A stretch of 64,000 bases of DNA from Klebsiella oxytoca (GTDB taxonomy: Bacteria > Pseudomonadota > Gammaproteobacteria > Enterobacterales > Enterobacteriaceae). The first letter of the stretch is position 1. Each line of letters begins with the position of its first letter. The translations under genes were made by a program, and so were the position numbers. The notes beneath the pieces are model-generated. The model was not told the DNA's origin. It saw nothing but the letters and a program-made list of their open reading frames with translations, and did no database searches. Positions 33,829-44,900 of the stretch are shown here, in pieces. The stretch lies in contig NZ_CP046115.1 of NCBI RefSeq assembly GCF_009707385.1, forward strand, positions 4,526,001 through 4,590,000, in the 5' to 3' direction.

Positions 33829-35562
33829 TCAATTTGGCCAGAGGTGGTCAATGATTAGCTGCAGGCTGCGGTTGCCGCGGAATTCATTGATATCCAGCTT
33901 GTAGGCAAGCTGGACTTCGCGAACGCCGTTATCCGGCCAAATGGAAGTATCAACATTGAACGCGATACCGTCCAGCAGCGGGCCGCCGCCTACTGGTTCA
34001 ACCATTACCTTGAGATGACGCTCGCCGACCAGACGCTGCTGTAGCAGACGAAAACGCCCGTCAAACAGCGGCTCAGGGAACATCTGCCCCCACGGCCCGG
34101 CATCGCGCAGCATCTGCGCAATCTCCATGCTCATCTCAGAGGCCGCCAGCGGGCCATCGGAAACCACTTCCCCCTGCAGCAGCGCAGGGTCGAGCCACTC
34201 GGTCACCAGCTCGCCAAAGCGTTGCTGGAACTCGTCAAAACGCGCCTCTTCAAGCGACAATCCTGCCGCCATAGCGTGGCCGCCGAACTTAAGAATCAGC
34301 CCCGGATAGAGCGTATCCAGGCGCTCAAGAGCATCGCGCATATGCAGCCCCTGAATCGACCGACCGGAACCTTTCAGCGTCCCGTCGCCGGTGGGCGCAA
34401 AAGCGATGACCGGACGATGAAAGCGCTCTTTAATGCGTGAAGCCAGAATGCCGACGACACCCTGATGCCACTGCGGATGGTACATCGCCAGCCCGCCGGG
34501 CAACGCCTCGCTGCTGCGCTCCAGCTTCTCGCAAAGCGCCAGTGCTTCCGCCTGCATTCCCTGTTCTATCTCTTTACGCGTCTGATTGAGCGCATCCAGT
34601 TCATTGGCCAGCACCCGCGCTTCGCCGGTGTTATCACACAGCAGCAGCGCCACGCCGACGGACATATCGTCCAGCCGCCCCGCCGCATTCAGACGCGGAC
34701 CAAGGGCAAAGCCGAGATCGCTCGCCGCCAGCTTTTGCGGATCGCGGTTGGCTATCTCCAGCAGCGCCTTGATGCCCGGACGGCATTTCCCCGCCCGAAT
34801 ACGGCTCAGCCCCTGCCAGGTCAGAATACGGTTGTTGGCGTCCAGCGGTACGACGTCCGCCACGGTCCCCAGCGCCACCAGGTCGAGTAAATCCGCCAGG
34901 TTTGGCGGCGCAATGCCGCGCTCATCAAACCAGCCTTTATCACGCAGAAAAGTACGCAGCGCCAGCATCAGATAAAACGCCACGCCAACCCCGGCCAGGG
35001 ATTTCGACGGAAATTCACAGTCGCGCAGGTTCGGGTTAATTATCGCTTCCGCCGCCGGCAGCGTATCCCCCGGCAGGTGGTGATCGGTCACCAGCACCGG
35101 AATGCCTAAGGCATGGGCATGATCGACGCCAGCATGCGATGAAATGCCGTTATCAACGGTCATAATCATCTGCGCGCCGCGGGCGTGCGCCTGATCGACC
35201 ACTTCCGGACTCAGGCCATAGCCGTCTTCAAAACGGTTCGGCACCAGGTACGAAACGTTACCGTAGCCCAGCGCGCGGAGAGCCAGAACGCTCAACGCAG
35301 TGCTGGTGGCGCCGTCGGCGTCAAAATCGCCGACCACGACAATATGCAGCTCTTGCTTAAATGCGCCGTAGAGTATCTCTACCGCTTTCTCTACGCCTGT
35401 CAGCTGTGACCAGGGCAGCATGCCTTTCACGCCGCGCTCCAGCTCCTGCGCGCTGCGCACGCCGCGGCTGGCGTATAGCCGTTGCAGCAGCGGAGGAAGA
35501 TCTGAAGGTAAATCGGCGCCGTCAGCCGCCTCACGACGGCGTAGTTGTATCTGTTGTTTCAC
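33829..35562 (-). CDS. recJ: Single-strand-specific 5'-3' exonuclease RecJ
   Basis: A 577-residue DHH-family nuclease, same length as E. coli RecJ, acting in RecF-pathway recombination, mismatch repair and base excision repair. Motifs seen are DFDADGATST, MTVDNGISSH, VTDHHLPGD (DHH), AGVGVAFYLMLALR, NAAGRLDD and KFGGHAMAAGLSL (DHHA1). It starts 5 nt after dsbC and is followed by prfB after 85 nt. Confidence 0.97.
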   Translation of the reverse strand: MKQQIQLRRREAADGADLPSDLPPLLQRLYASRGVRSAQELERGVKGMLPWSQLTGVEKAVEILYGAFKQELHIVVVGDFDADGATSTALSVLALRALGYGNVSYLVPNRFEDGYGLSPEVVDQAHARGAQMIMTVDNGISSHAGVDHAHALGIPVLVTDHHLPGDTLPAAEAIINPNLRDCEFPSKSLAGVGVAFYLMLALRTFLRDKGWFDERGIAPPNLADLLDLVALGTVADVVPLDANNRILTWQGLSRIRAGKCRPGIKALLEIANRDPQKLAASDLGFALGPRLNAAGRLDDMSVGVALLLCDNTGEARVLANELDALNQTRKEIEQGMQAEALALCEKLERSSEALPGGLAMYHPQWHQGVVGILASRIKERFHRPVIAFAPTGDGTLKGSGRSIQGLHMRDALERLDTLYPGLILKFGGHAMAAGLSLEEARFDEFQQRFGELVTEWLDPALLQGEVVSDGPLAASEMSMEIAQMLRDAGPWGQMFPEPLFDGRFRLLQQRLVGERHLKVMVEPVGGGPLLDGIAFNVDTSIWPDNGVREVQLAYKLDINEFRGNRSLQLIIDHLWPN

Positions 35563-35567
35563 GCGAA

Positions 35568-36281
35568 TCAGTTACCGCTTGTCTGTTTTTGATGCTCATC
35601 AAGGAGCGCTTTCAGGTCTTTAGGATCGCGATATCCCGGCATGAGCGTACCATCGCTCAGCACCATCGCCGGGGTGCCGTTGACGCCAAGCTGCACGCCG
35701 AGCGTGTAGTGTTTAGCGATATCAACATCGCAGCTGGCCGGCTGAACCGCCTTGCCGCTCATCGCGTTATCCAGCGCTTTATTGCGGTCTTTAGCACACC
35801 AGATAGCCTTCATATTCTGCTCGGCTTCGCTTTGCAGGCCCTGGCGCGGGAAGGCCAGATAGCGCACGGTGATCCCCAGAGCATTATAATCGCTCATCTG
35901 CTCGTGGAGTTTGTGGCAATAGCCGCAGGTAATGTCGGTGAAGACGGTGATGACGTGTTTCTCCTGCGGCGCCTTATAGACGATCATCTCTTTTTCCAGC
36001 GCGTTCAGCTTCCCCGCCAGCAGGACATTGGTGACGTTTACCGGCTGCGCGCCGCTGACATCGTACATTGGCCCCTGGATAATATGCTTGCCGTCGTCAG
36101 TAACATACAGCACGCCGCCATCCGTCAATACGGTACTAATGCCTTTGACCGGCGAAGGCTGAACGTCCGAAGTCTGCACACCCAGCTTTGCCAGCAGTTG
36201 CTTAATCGCCGCGCTATCGGCATGCGCCGCACCGGATAGGGTGGTCGCCAGCAGAGTGAACATCAATAAACCTTTTTTCAT
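35568..36281 (-). CDS. dsbC: Periplasmic disulfide isomerase DsbC
   Basis: A 237-residue precursor with a signal peptide of about 21 residues, an N-terminal dimerisation domain and a thioredoxin domain with active site C119-G-Y-C122 in TDITCGYCHKLH. A second Cys pair (WCAKDR and PASCDVD) matches the structural disulfide of DsbC. It isomerises wrong disulfides in the periplasm, recycled by DsbD. It lies between xerD and recJ as in E. coli. Confidence 0.97.
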   Translation of the reverse strand: MKKGLLMFTLLATTLSGAAHADSAAIKQLLAKLGVQTSDVQPSPVKGISTVLTDGGVLYVTDDGKHIIQGPMYDVSGAQPVNVTNVLLAGKLNALEKEMIVYKAPQEKHVITVFTDITCGYCHKLHEQMSDYNALGITVRYLAFPRQGLQSEAEQNMKAIWCAKDRNKALDNAMSGKAVQPASCDVDIAKHYTLGVQLGVNGTPAMVLSDGTLMPGYRDPKDLKALLDEHQKQTSGN

Positions 36282-36303
36282 AATCAGTCCTTTTTTTCAG
36301 CAC

Positions 36304-37200
36304 TCACGCACGCGGGTGATGCTGTTGATGGAGTTGTCGCAGACGCTCGGTCGCTACATGGGTGTAGATTTGCGTCGTGGAGAGATCGCTGTGTCCTAAC
36401 AGCATCTGCACCACGCGTAAGTCGGCTCCATGGTTAAGTAAATGCGTTGCGAACGCATGGCGCAGTACGTGCGGAGAGAGCTTTTCGCTGTCTATCCCCG
36501 CCTGGACGGCATAGTGCTTAATTCGGTGCCAGAACGTCTGGCGCGTCATCTGCTGAGCGCGCTGGCTGGGAAAAAGCACATCCGACGCTACGCCATTCAG
36601 TAGCCAGGGACGGCCGTACTCAAGGTAATTTTCAACCCACAGTACCGCCTCTTCGCCTAACGGTACCAGGCGTTCTTTATTTCCTTTCCCGATCACGCGC
36701 AGTACGCCCTGGCGCAGGCTGATATCGCTCATGGTCAGACCAACCAGCTCCGAAACGCGCAGACCGGTGGCGTACAGCACTTCCAGCATCGCTTTATCGC
36801 GCAGCTCCAGCGGTTGTTCAACCAAAGGCGCCTGGAGCAGACGCTCAACCTGAGCCTCGCTGAGATCCTTCGGCAGCCTCTGCGGTAGCTTTGGCGATGC
36901 CAGCAGCGCGCTGGGATCGTCCGGGCGAATTTTCTCCCGATAAAGGTGCTGGAAGAAGCGACGCACGGCGCTTAGCAGGCGCGCGGTGCTGGTGGCTTTA
37001 TAGCCGCCGGTTTGCCGCTCCGCCAGCAGCGACTGGAGATCTTCGCCGCTGACGCGGTCAAGCGACAGACCGCGATGATGCAGCCATTCAACCAACATGT
37101 TCAGGTCACGGCGGTAGGCGCTGAGCGTGTTTTCCGCCAGATTACGTTCGAGCCATAAGGCGTCAAGAAACTGCTCTATTTGTGCGAGATCTTGTTCCAC
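36304..37200 (-). CDS. xerD: Site-specific tyrosine recombinase XerD
   Basis: A 298-residue recombinase that with XerC resolves chromosome dimers at dif. The core-binding domain is followed by the catalytic domain with Arg in YATGLRVSELVGL, Lys in GKGNKERLVPLG, HxxR in HVLRHAFATHLL, His in LLGHSDLSTTQIYTH and the nucleophilic Tyr in IYTHV. It heads the series leading to lysS and is divergent from fldB. Confidence 0.97.
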   Translation of the reverse strand: MEQDLAQIEQFLDALWLERNLAENTLSAYRRDLNMLVEWLHHRGLSLDRVSGEDLQSLLAERQTGGYKATSTARLLSAVRRFFQHLYREKIRPDDPSALLASPKLPQRLPKDLSEAQVERLLQAPLVEQPLELRDKAMLEVLYATGLRVSELVGLTMSDISLRQGVLRVIGKGNKERLVPLGEEAVLWVENYLEYGRPWLLNGVASDVLFPSQRAQQMTRQTFWHRIKHYAVQAGIDSEKLSPHVLRHAFATHLLNHGADLRVVQMLLGHSDLSTTQIYTHVATERLRQLHQQHHPRA

Positions 37201-37233
37201 TGCGGCCTCTTTGCTTATTAAAACGGCGCCATT

Positions 37234-37260
37234 ATACCCTAAATAATTCGAGTTGCAGGC
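37234..37260. repeat. Half copy of the ERIC-related repeat
   Basis: TATACCCTAAATAATTCGAG and TTGCAGG match the reverse complement of the right half of the element at 31048-31113. It lies in the xerD-fldB divergent region. Confidence 0.5.
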
Positions 37261-37321
37261 TGGCGCGGCCTTTCTGGTACACTAAGCGCAAAGTCACAGT
37301 AAGAATTGAGACGTTTTTGCG

Positions 37322-37843
37322 ATGAAAATAGGTCTTTTTTACGGTTCCAGCACCTGCTACACCGAAATGGCGGCGGAGAAAATCCGCGATATCATCGGCC
37401 CTGAACTGGTGACGCTGCATAACCTGAAAGATGATTCTCCCACCCTGATGACGCAATACGACGTCCTGATCCTCGGCATTCCTACCTGGGATTTTGGTGA
37501 GATCCAGGAAGACTGGGAGGCAATCTGGCAGCAGCTTGATACGCTGGATCTACAGGATAAAATTGTCGCGCTTTATGGCATGGGCGACCAGCTCGGCTAC
37601 GGCGAATGGTTCCTTGACGCACTCGGTATGCTGCATGACAAGCTGGCGACTAAAGGCGTTAAGTTTATCGGCTACTGGCCAACCGAAGGCTATGAATTTA
37701 CCAGCCCGAAACCGGTTATCGCCGACGGTCAGCTGTTTGTTGGCCTGGCGCTCGATGAAACCAACCAGTACGACCTGAGCGACGAGCGTATCCAGAGCTG
37801 GTGCGAGCAAATCCTCGGCGAAATGGCTGAGCAGTTCGCCTGA
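37322..37843 (+). CDS. fldB: Flavodoxin B
   Basis: A 173-residue flavodoxin with the FMN phosphate loop [15 protein letters not shown] at the N-terminus, [13 protein letters not shown] and [16 protein letters not shown] flanking the isoalloxazine, and C-terminal [15 protein letters not shown]. It is an electron carrier, in E. coli part of the SoxRS response. It is convergent with cptA, the stops 8 nt apart. Confidence 0.96.
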   Translation: MKIGLFYGSSTCYTEMAAEKIRDIIGPELVTLHNLKDDSPTLMTQYDVLILGIPTWDFGEIQEDWEAIWQQLDTLDLQDKIVALYGMGDQLGYGEWFLDALGMLHDKLATKGVKFIGYWPTEGYEFTSPKPVIADGQLFVGLALDETNQYDLSDERIQSWCEQILGEMAEQFA

Positions 37844-37851
37844 GTCCTGGC

Positions 37852-38262
37852 TTAATCTTGCGTCGGTTTCTGTAATACCAGCCGACGCAGGTCACGCCAC
37901 TCGCCCGCATCCATGCTATCCGCCGCAACCCATAAATGCTGGGTGCGATGGTTTTCCGTATGCCGCAGTCGCAGCAGCATTCCGCTGTTAATAACCCACG
38001 GGATGCCGACAATATCCCACTCCGCTTTTTGCCAGCGCAGGCGCGAATCAATTAATAGCTTTATTTCGCCCTGACGGGCATGGATCCGCCGCTGGCTGCG
38101 CACGCAGTCGAACACTACCAGCGACAGCAGAATCAGCCACAGCGGGGTGTAACTCAGCGGCCAGGGCATCAGCAGCACCAGAGCCGCTACAACGCCGTGG
38201 ATCAGCAGTGAAAACCACTGCGATCGCCACGAAATGCGTAAATCAGATTGCCACAGGACCAC
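37852..38262 (-). CDS. cptA: CptA (YgfX), membrane partner of SdhE
   Basis: A 136-residue inner-membrane protein with two adjacent hydrophobic segments ([20 protein letters not shown] and [14 protein letters not shown]) and a cytoplasmic tail ending LRRLVLQKP. It starts inside the sdhE gene (20-nt overlap), so translation is coupled. In E. coli it was described as a toxin affecting cytoskeletal proteins, but is also viewed as a modulator of SdhE; I do not choose between the two. Confidence 0.92.
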   Translation of the reverse strand: MVLWQSDLRISWRSQWFSLLIHGVVAALVLLMPWPLSYTPLWLILLSLVVFDCVRSQRRIHARQGEIKLLIDSRLRWQKAEWDIVGIPWVINSGMLLRLRHTENHRTQHLWVAADSMDAGEWRDLRRLVLQKPTQD

Positions 38263-38509
38263 GTTCCCGATTCCGAGTCTGAATTAATTTTACCATCCGT
38301 TGCAGTTCCGCATCAGCTGGCTCACCATGGTTCATCAACCAGTTAAATAAATCCGGATCGTCGTTCTCCAGCAAGCGGATAAACAACTGCTTGTCGTCAT
38401 CGCTAAGCGTATCGTACTCATGCTCGAAAAACGGCATGATAGAGATATCGAGTTCACGCATACCCCGACGGCATGCCCAGTGGATACGGGCTTTATTATT
38501 AATGTCCAT
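38243..38509 (-). CDS. sdhE: SdhE, FAD assembly factor for succinate dehydrogenase
   Basis: An 88-residue protein with the hallmark RGMRELD motif near residue 15 and [13 protein letters not shown]. It promotes covalent flavinylation of SdhA and FrdA. It is the first gene of the sdhE-cptA pair, divergent from ygfZ. Confidence 0.96.
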   Translation of the reverse strand: MDINNKARIHWACRRGMRELDISIMPFFEHEYDTLSDDDKQLFIRLLENDDPDLFNWLMNHGEPADAELQRMVKLIQTRNRERGPVAI

Positions 38510-38753
38510 GTTGTCCTTCCTGCATAAAGATATTGCTTAGTTTAACCCGTTTTCGATACCGACTTCACTGGAATATCAAGATTCACGAGCGCTATTCCAT
38601 GAAAACCTTAAAATAACCAGGTTATTCAATATTTATCTCGTTTTAGCTCCCGGTTTTATAGGGCACGAATGGCCTGTCGAAAGCGCTTGCATTGCACCAT
38701 AGCTCTTTTACCATTAGTCATACACTCTGCGTTAAGCTATTCAGGATATGACT
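38510..38753. promoter_or_regulatory. Divergent promoter region sdhE / ygfZ
   Basis: A 244-bp AT-rich gap. A perfect inverted repeat AATAACC-A-GGTTATT lies at 38612-38626 near its centre, a possible regulator site. No other element could be assigned. Confidence 0.35.
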
Positions 38754-39737
38754 ATGGCTTTTACACCTTTTCCTCCGCGTCAGCCCTCTTCTTCCGCTCG
38801 TCTGCCGTTAACGCTGATGACGCTGGACGATTGGGCTCTGGCGACAATTACCGGCCCGGATGGCGAGAAATATCTCCAGGGGCAGATTACTGCCGACGTC
38901 AGCCATCTGACAGACGAGCAGCATCTGCTTGCCGCGCACTGTGATGCTAAAGGCAAAATGTGGAGCAACCTGCGCGTTTTTCGCCGCAACGAAGGGTTTG
39001 CGTGGATTGAACGCCGCAGCCTGCGCGATGCTCAGCTGACTGAACTGAAAAAGTACGCGGTATTCTCTAAAGTAACGATCGCTGCTGCTGATGAACTCGT
39101 GTTGTTGGGCGTCGCCGGTTTCCAGGCGCGCGCCGCTCTGGCGCCGCTGTTTGGCGAACTACCAAACGCCGATAAGCAGGTTGTCAGCGAAGGCGTTACC
39201 AGCGTGCTGTGGTTTGAGCACCCTGCCGAGCGCTTCCTGCTGGTGACCGATGTGGAAACCGCGACCCGCATCACTGATGCCCTGCGCGGCGAAGCGCAGC
39301 TGAATAACAGTCAGCAGTGGCTGGCGCTGAATATTGAAGCCGGTCTGCCGGTAATCGATAGCGCCAACAGCGCGCAGTTTATTCCGCAAGCCACCAACCT
39401 GCAGGCGCTGGGCGGCATCAGCTTTAAAAAAGGCTGCTATACCGGCCAGGAGATGGTTGCCCGCGCTAAATTTCGCGGCGCCAATAAGCGCGCCCTGTGG
39501 TATCTGGCAGGAACTGCCAGCCGCGTGCCCGAAGCCGGGGAAGATCTGGAGCTGAAGATGGGTGAAAACTGGCGTCGTACCGGCACCGTTCTGGCTGCCG
39601 TGCAGCTGGATGACGGCCGCCTTCTGGTGCAGGTAGTGATGAATAATGATATGGAGCCGGACAGCGTATTTCGCGTGCGCGACGACTCTGGCAGCCTGAG
39701 CATTGAGCCGCTGCCGTATTCGCTGGAAGAAGCTTAA
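38754..39737 (+). CDS. ygfZ: Folate-dependent Fe-S cluster protein YgfZ
   Basis: A 327-residue GcvT-like protein that supports maturation or repair of certain Fe-S enzymes such as MiaB. The family motif KGCYTGQE is present near residue 226, preceded by QALGGISFK. Two ATGs are in frame; the second (38754, MAFTPFPP) is chosen because AGGA lies about 9 nt before it and it matches the E. coli start. The gene is followed by REP-like sequences. Confidence 0.95.
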   Translation: MAFTPFPPRQPSSSARLPLTLMTLDDWALATITGPDGEKYLQGQITADVSHLTDEQHLLAAHCDAKGKMWSNLRVFRRNEGFAWIERRSLRDAQLTELKKYAVFSKVTIAAADELVLLGVAGFQARAALAPLFGELPNADKQVVSEGVTSVLWFEHPAERFLLVTDVETATRITDALRGEAQLNNSQQWLALNIEAGLPVIDSANSAQFIPQATNLQALGGISFKKGCYTGQEMVARAKFRGANKRALWYLAGTASRVPEAGEDLELKMGENWRRTGTVLAAVQLDDGRLLVQVVMNNDMEPDSVFRVRDDSGSLSIEPLPYSLEEA

Positions 39738-39751
39738 GTTGCGATGAGTTT

Positions 39752-39841
39752 CCCGGCTTGCGGCGTAAACGCCTTAGCCGGGCTACAGAACAGCAGACGA
39801 CGGTGAACGGGTAGCCCGGCTAAGCGCAGCGCGAGCCGGGG
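39752..39841. repeat. Pair of REP-like palindromes (BIME-type)
   Basis: Two inverted units, 39752-39784 (CCCGGCTTGCGG then CGCCTTAGCCGGGC) and 39812-39841 (GTAGCCCGGCTAAGCGCAGC then GCGAGCCGGG), between the convergent ygfZ and trhA. This is the usual location and sequence of enterobacterial REP elements, which may stabilise the transcript 3' ends. Confidence 0.85.
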
Positions 39842-39848
39842 GATTTAT

Positions 39849-40631
<783 letters not shown>

Positions 40632-40670
40632 TTACATAACTATTTCAACTAACAACCGTTCACTATTTTA

Positions 40671-40982
40671 TTAAAGCCTTTCGAATTCAATGACATAAAA
40701 CTGCTTCTCTTCAGGATAGATCTCCGCAATCACTTCACGCAGCTGCGCCAGCGTCATATTCTCCTGCTGCGCATGCAGTTCAGTCAGGGTATCCAGCGTT
40801 ACCGTAGACGTCGCCACCACGCGAATGGTGCAAAAATAACCGTCATCTTCATAGCGGCCAACGCGCAGTACATCGCCGGTTTTAAAGTGCGATTCAGCTG
40901 CATCGCGGATGGTAATTGTTTTACGTCCGGCCAGGATGTCATCCTGAAAGCGCTGAAAAAAGGTAATGTCATTTAGCTGCAT
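40671..40982 (-). CDS. yqfB: YqfB, ASCH-domain N4-acetylcytidine amidohydrolase
   Basis: A 103-residue ASCH-fold enzyme, the same length as E. coli YqfB, which hydrolyses N4-acetylcytidine. The catalytic Lys-Thr region is in [15 protein letters not shown] and the catalytic Glu lies near residue 74 in [14 protein letters not shown]. It is divergent from the RpiR-type regulator with only 23 nt between starts. Confidence 0.92.
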   Translation of the reverse strand: MQLNDITFFQRFQDDILAGRKTITIRDAAESHFKTGDVLRVGRYEDDGYFCTIRVVATSTVTLDTLTELHAQQENMTLAQLREVIAEIYPEEKQFYVIEFERL

Positions 40983-41005
40983 GATATAATTCCGTCCTGG
41001 TTATT

Positions 41006-41761
41006 ATGAATTGTGAGTTTGCCACTGTGAGTATCTTCTCCCACGCAGCGATTGCCAGTCTCAATAATCTTGAGATGATGGTCTATCACTACGTCATTAA
41101 AAATCGCGACAAAGTGATGTACATGACCATCCGTGAGCTGGCGGAAGCGGCCGGGGTCTCAACGACCACCGTCCTGCGCTTCTGCCGCAAGCTGCAGTGC
41201 GAAGGCTACTCGGAGTTTCGCGTACGCTTTAAATTATATCTGGAGCAGAACGAGCCTCAACAGGCAAATATCGGCGCCAGCGAAATAATGAGCTTTTTTA
41301 AAAGCGTGAATAACGATGAATTCGATCGTTTACTTGAGCAGGCGGTAGATATTATTGTCTCTTCGGAAAGAATTATTTTTGTCGGTGCCGGAACCTCCGG
41401 CGCGCTGGCAAAATATGGTGCGCGTTTCTTTTCTAACGTTGGAAAATTCAGCAACCATATCGACGATCCTTATTTTCCAGTGAGCAATGATATGGCACGC
41501 AATGCGCTGGCCATTGTACTTTCGGTATCCGGTGAAACTGAGGAGATCCTGCGCTTCGCCAGCCAGTTTAGCCTGCATCGCTGTAAGGTGATGTCCATTA
41601 CCAGCCACGAACACTCGCGGCTGGCAAAGCTTGCCGACTTTAACCTTTCCTGGCACGTTCCGCAAACGCGCATCGGCGGCGTTTACGATATTACCACCCA
41701 GATCCCGGTCATTTATATTCTTGAAACCCTTGGGCGTAAATTAGCGCGTAAGCTCAGCTGA
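41006..41761 (+). CDS. MurR/RpiR-family regulator next to bglA
   Basis: A 251-residue regulator: N-terminal HTH_6 domain (MTIRELAEAAGVSTTTVLRF, CRKLQCEGYSEFRVRF) and a C-terminal SIS sugar-phosphate-binding domain (SERIIFVGAGTSGALAKYGA, AIVLSVSGETEEILRFA). It precedes bglA by 121 bp on the same strand, so it likely senses a phosphorylated sugar and controls bglA (inference). It is not present at this place in E. coli. The ATG lacks a strong ribosome-binding site; a GTG at 41027 is an alternative. Confidence 0.87.
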   Translation: MNCEFATVSIFSHAAIASLNNLEMMVYHYVIKNRDKVMYMTIRELAEAAGVSTTTVLRFCRKLQCEGYSEFRVRFKLYLEQNEPQQANIGASEIMSFFKSVNNDEFDRLLEQAVDIIVSSERIIFVGAGTSGALAKYGARFFSNVGKFSNHIDDPYFPVSNDMARNALAIVLSVSGETEEILRFASQFSLHRCKVMSITSHEHSRLAKLADFNLSWHVPQTRIGGVYDITTQIPVIYILETLGRKLARKLS

Positions 41762-41843
41762 AAATAACAGGATGTTTTTTCGATGTAACAAGTTCCATCA
41801 AGAGTAAATTGTTATATCGTGACATTTATATTTCCTTTGTTAG

Positions 41844-43316
<1,473 letters not shown>

Positions 43317-43320
43317 TCAC

Positions 43321-43350
43321 TTTGCCCCCTCCGGGCCTGGAGGGGGCAAA
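43321..43350 (+). terminator. Terminator-like hairpin after bglA
   Basis: A perfect 12-bp stem (43321-43332 with 43339-43350; core GCCCCCTCC/GGAGGGGGC) and a 6-nt loop, 4 nt after the bglA stop. The U-rich tail is poor, but position and stability favour a terminator. Confidence 0.7.
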
Positions 43351-43509
43351 ACTTCCCATAAAACAGACACTTCTTTACAGCGTTAGCGTTGCTAATACAC
43401 TTGCGTCCGATAAGATAAAACACATCAATATTTAAGGCGTCGTCGCTTAGCTGATGAAGCAACATCGTACGCTGCTGGCCATTCCGGCGAACAACAATGT
43501 AGAAAAATA

Positions 43510-43998
43510 ATGCTTAAAGTATTCAGACAGATTCTGACCTGGCTGCTGGTTGCTGCCGCGATAAGCCTGGCGGTGGATTACCTGCGCAAACCAGCACTAC
43601 CGCAGAATTTCTCTACTACGCCGCTGCAAACGCTTGAGGGGCAGACGGTGGATCTGGCGGCAATGAGCCACGAGCGCCCCTTGTTACTGTACGTCTGGGC
43701 CACCTGGTGCAGCATATGTCGATATACCACTCCTGCGGTGGCAGCTTTAGCCAACGATGACGGCAATGTCATGACGGTAGCGCTCCGCTCCGGCGATAAC
43801 GCCACCCTTACGAGATGGCTGACGCATAAAAAATTGGCGCTGCCGACGATCAACGACGCTAACGGCCAGCTCTCCCAACGGTGGGAGGTACAGGTTACGC
43901 CAACCGTGGTCGTTATCTCGCGCGGTGAGGTGAAGTCAGTCACCACCGGCTGGACCAGCGGCTGGGGGATGCGCCTGCGGCTATGGCTGGCGTCATAG
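43510..43998 (+). CDS. Membrane-anchored thioredoxin-like protein (ScsD/DsbE-like)
   Basis: A 162-residue protein with one N-terminal membrane segment (ILTWLLVAAAISLAVDYL) and a periplasmic thioredoxin fold: YVWATWCSICRYTTPAVAAL with redox motif C-S-I-C and the cis-Pro in VQVTPTVVVI. It resembles ScsD and similar protein-disulfide oxidoreductases; the partner is unknown. No ScsB/DsbD-like gene is nearby, so electrons would have to come from elsewhere. Not in the E. coli order between bglA and ygfF. Confidence 0.82.
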   Translation: MLKVFRQILTWLLVAAAISLAVDYLRKPALPQNFSTTPLQTLEGQTVDLAAMSHERPLLLYVWATWCSICRYTTPAVAALANDDGNVMTVALRSGDNATLTRWLTHKKLALPTINDANGQLSQRWEVQVTPTVVVISRGEVKSVTTGWTSGWGMRLRLWLAS

Positions 43999-44008
43999 CG
44001 TCTTTCCC

Positions 44009-44085
44009 TGCTCGCGCTGCGCTTAGCAGAGCTACGGATTCAGTGCGGTATAACTCGGGTAAGGCGTTAGCCGCGACCCGGAAAA
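44009..44085. repeat. REP-like sequence between convergent genes
   Basis: CTGCTCGCGCTGCGCTTAGC followed by GCTACGG, and TAAGGCGTTAGCCGCGACCC, are REP-type half units related to those at 39752-39841. Confidence 0.6.
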
Positions 44086-44096
44086 CGGACGGTATA

Positions 44097-44840
44097 TTAT
44101 CTCCCGCCTGCCAGTTCGAGGAAACTGCCGGTAACGTAGGATGCTTTGTCGCTCAGCAGCCAGACGATGGCCTGAGCCACCTCCTCCGGCTGACCGCCGC
44201 GTTGCATCGGCAGCATCGACTTGACGCGATCCACGCGTCCCGGCTCGCCGCCGCTGGCGTGCATATCGGTATAGATTAATCCGGGGCGCACGCCGTTAAC
44301 CCGGATCCCCTGCGCCGCGACCTCCAGCGACAGGCCGGTAGTCAGGGTATCAACCGCGCCTTTTGAAGCGGCATAATCCACATACTCCCCCGGCGCCCCA
44401 AGGCGTGATGCCGCGGACGACACATTCACAATCGCTCCACCTTTGCCACCGTGCTTGTGCGACATCCGCTTTACCGCCTCCCGGCAGCAGAGGAAGTACC
44501 CGGTCACATTGGTGGCCAGCACCCGGTTAATTCGCTCGGCGCAAAGGCTTTCAATCGTCCCCTGGGTAAATAAAATCCCGGCGTTATTGACCAGCGCGCA
44601 GAGCGGTTCGCCGAGACGGTCGATAGCGGCGAACATCGCCATCACCTGCGCTTCATCGCTGACATCCGCCTGTAGCGCAACGGCTTTGCCACCGCTGGCG
44701 TTAATCTCATTCACCACGCCGGTCGCGGCGGCGCTATTCTGATGGTAATTCACCACCACGGTATAGCCTTCCAGCGCCAGCAGCAGCGCCGTCGCTTTAC
44801 CTATCCCACGGCTTCCGCCCGTCACCAATGCTATCGCCAT
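44097..44840 (-). CDS. ygfF: SDR-family oxidoreductase YgfF
   Basis: A 247-residue SDR, colinear with E. coli YgfF: cofactor motif TGGSRGIGKATAL, NNAGILF, catalytic Ser (NVSSAASRLG) and YVDYAASKG, and C-terminal YVTGSFLELAGG. The substrate is unknown. It follows the gcv operon, separated by a terminator. Confidence 0.9.
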   Translation of the reverse strand: MAIALVTGGSRGIGKATALLLALEGYTVVVNYHQNSAAATGVVNEINASGGKAVALQADVSDEAQVMAMFAAIDRLGEPLCALVNNAGILFTQGTIESLCAERINRVLATNVTGYFLCCREAVKRMSHKHGGKGGAIVNVSSAASRLGAPGEYVDYAASKGAVDTLTTGLSLEVAAQGIRVNGVRPGLIYTDMHASGGEPGRVDRVKSMLPMQRGGQPEEVAQAIVWLLSDKASYVTGSFLELAGGR

Positions 44841-44858
44841 GCCATTCTCCCAAAAAAT

Positions 44859-44878
44859 AAAGGCGCCGCAGCGCCTTT
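44859..44878 (-). terminator. Rho-independent terminator of gcvTHP
   Basis: An 8-bp perfect stem AAAGGCGC/GCGCCTTT with a 4-nt loop, followed on the minus strand by ATTTTTTGG. It lies about 22 nt beyond the gcvP stop. Confidence 0.9.
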
Positions 44879-44900
44879 AAAAGATAGTCTAATCAGCAGA

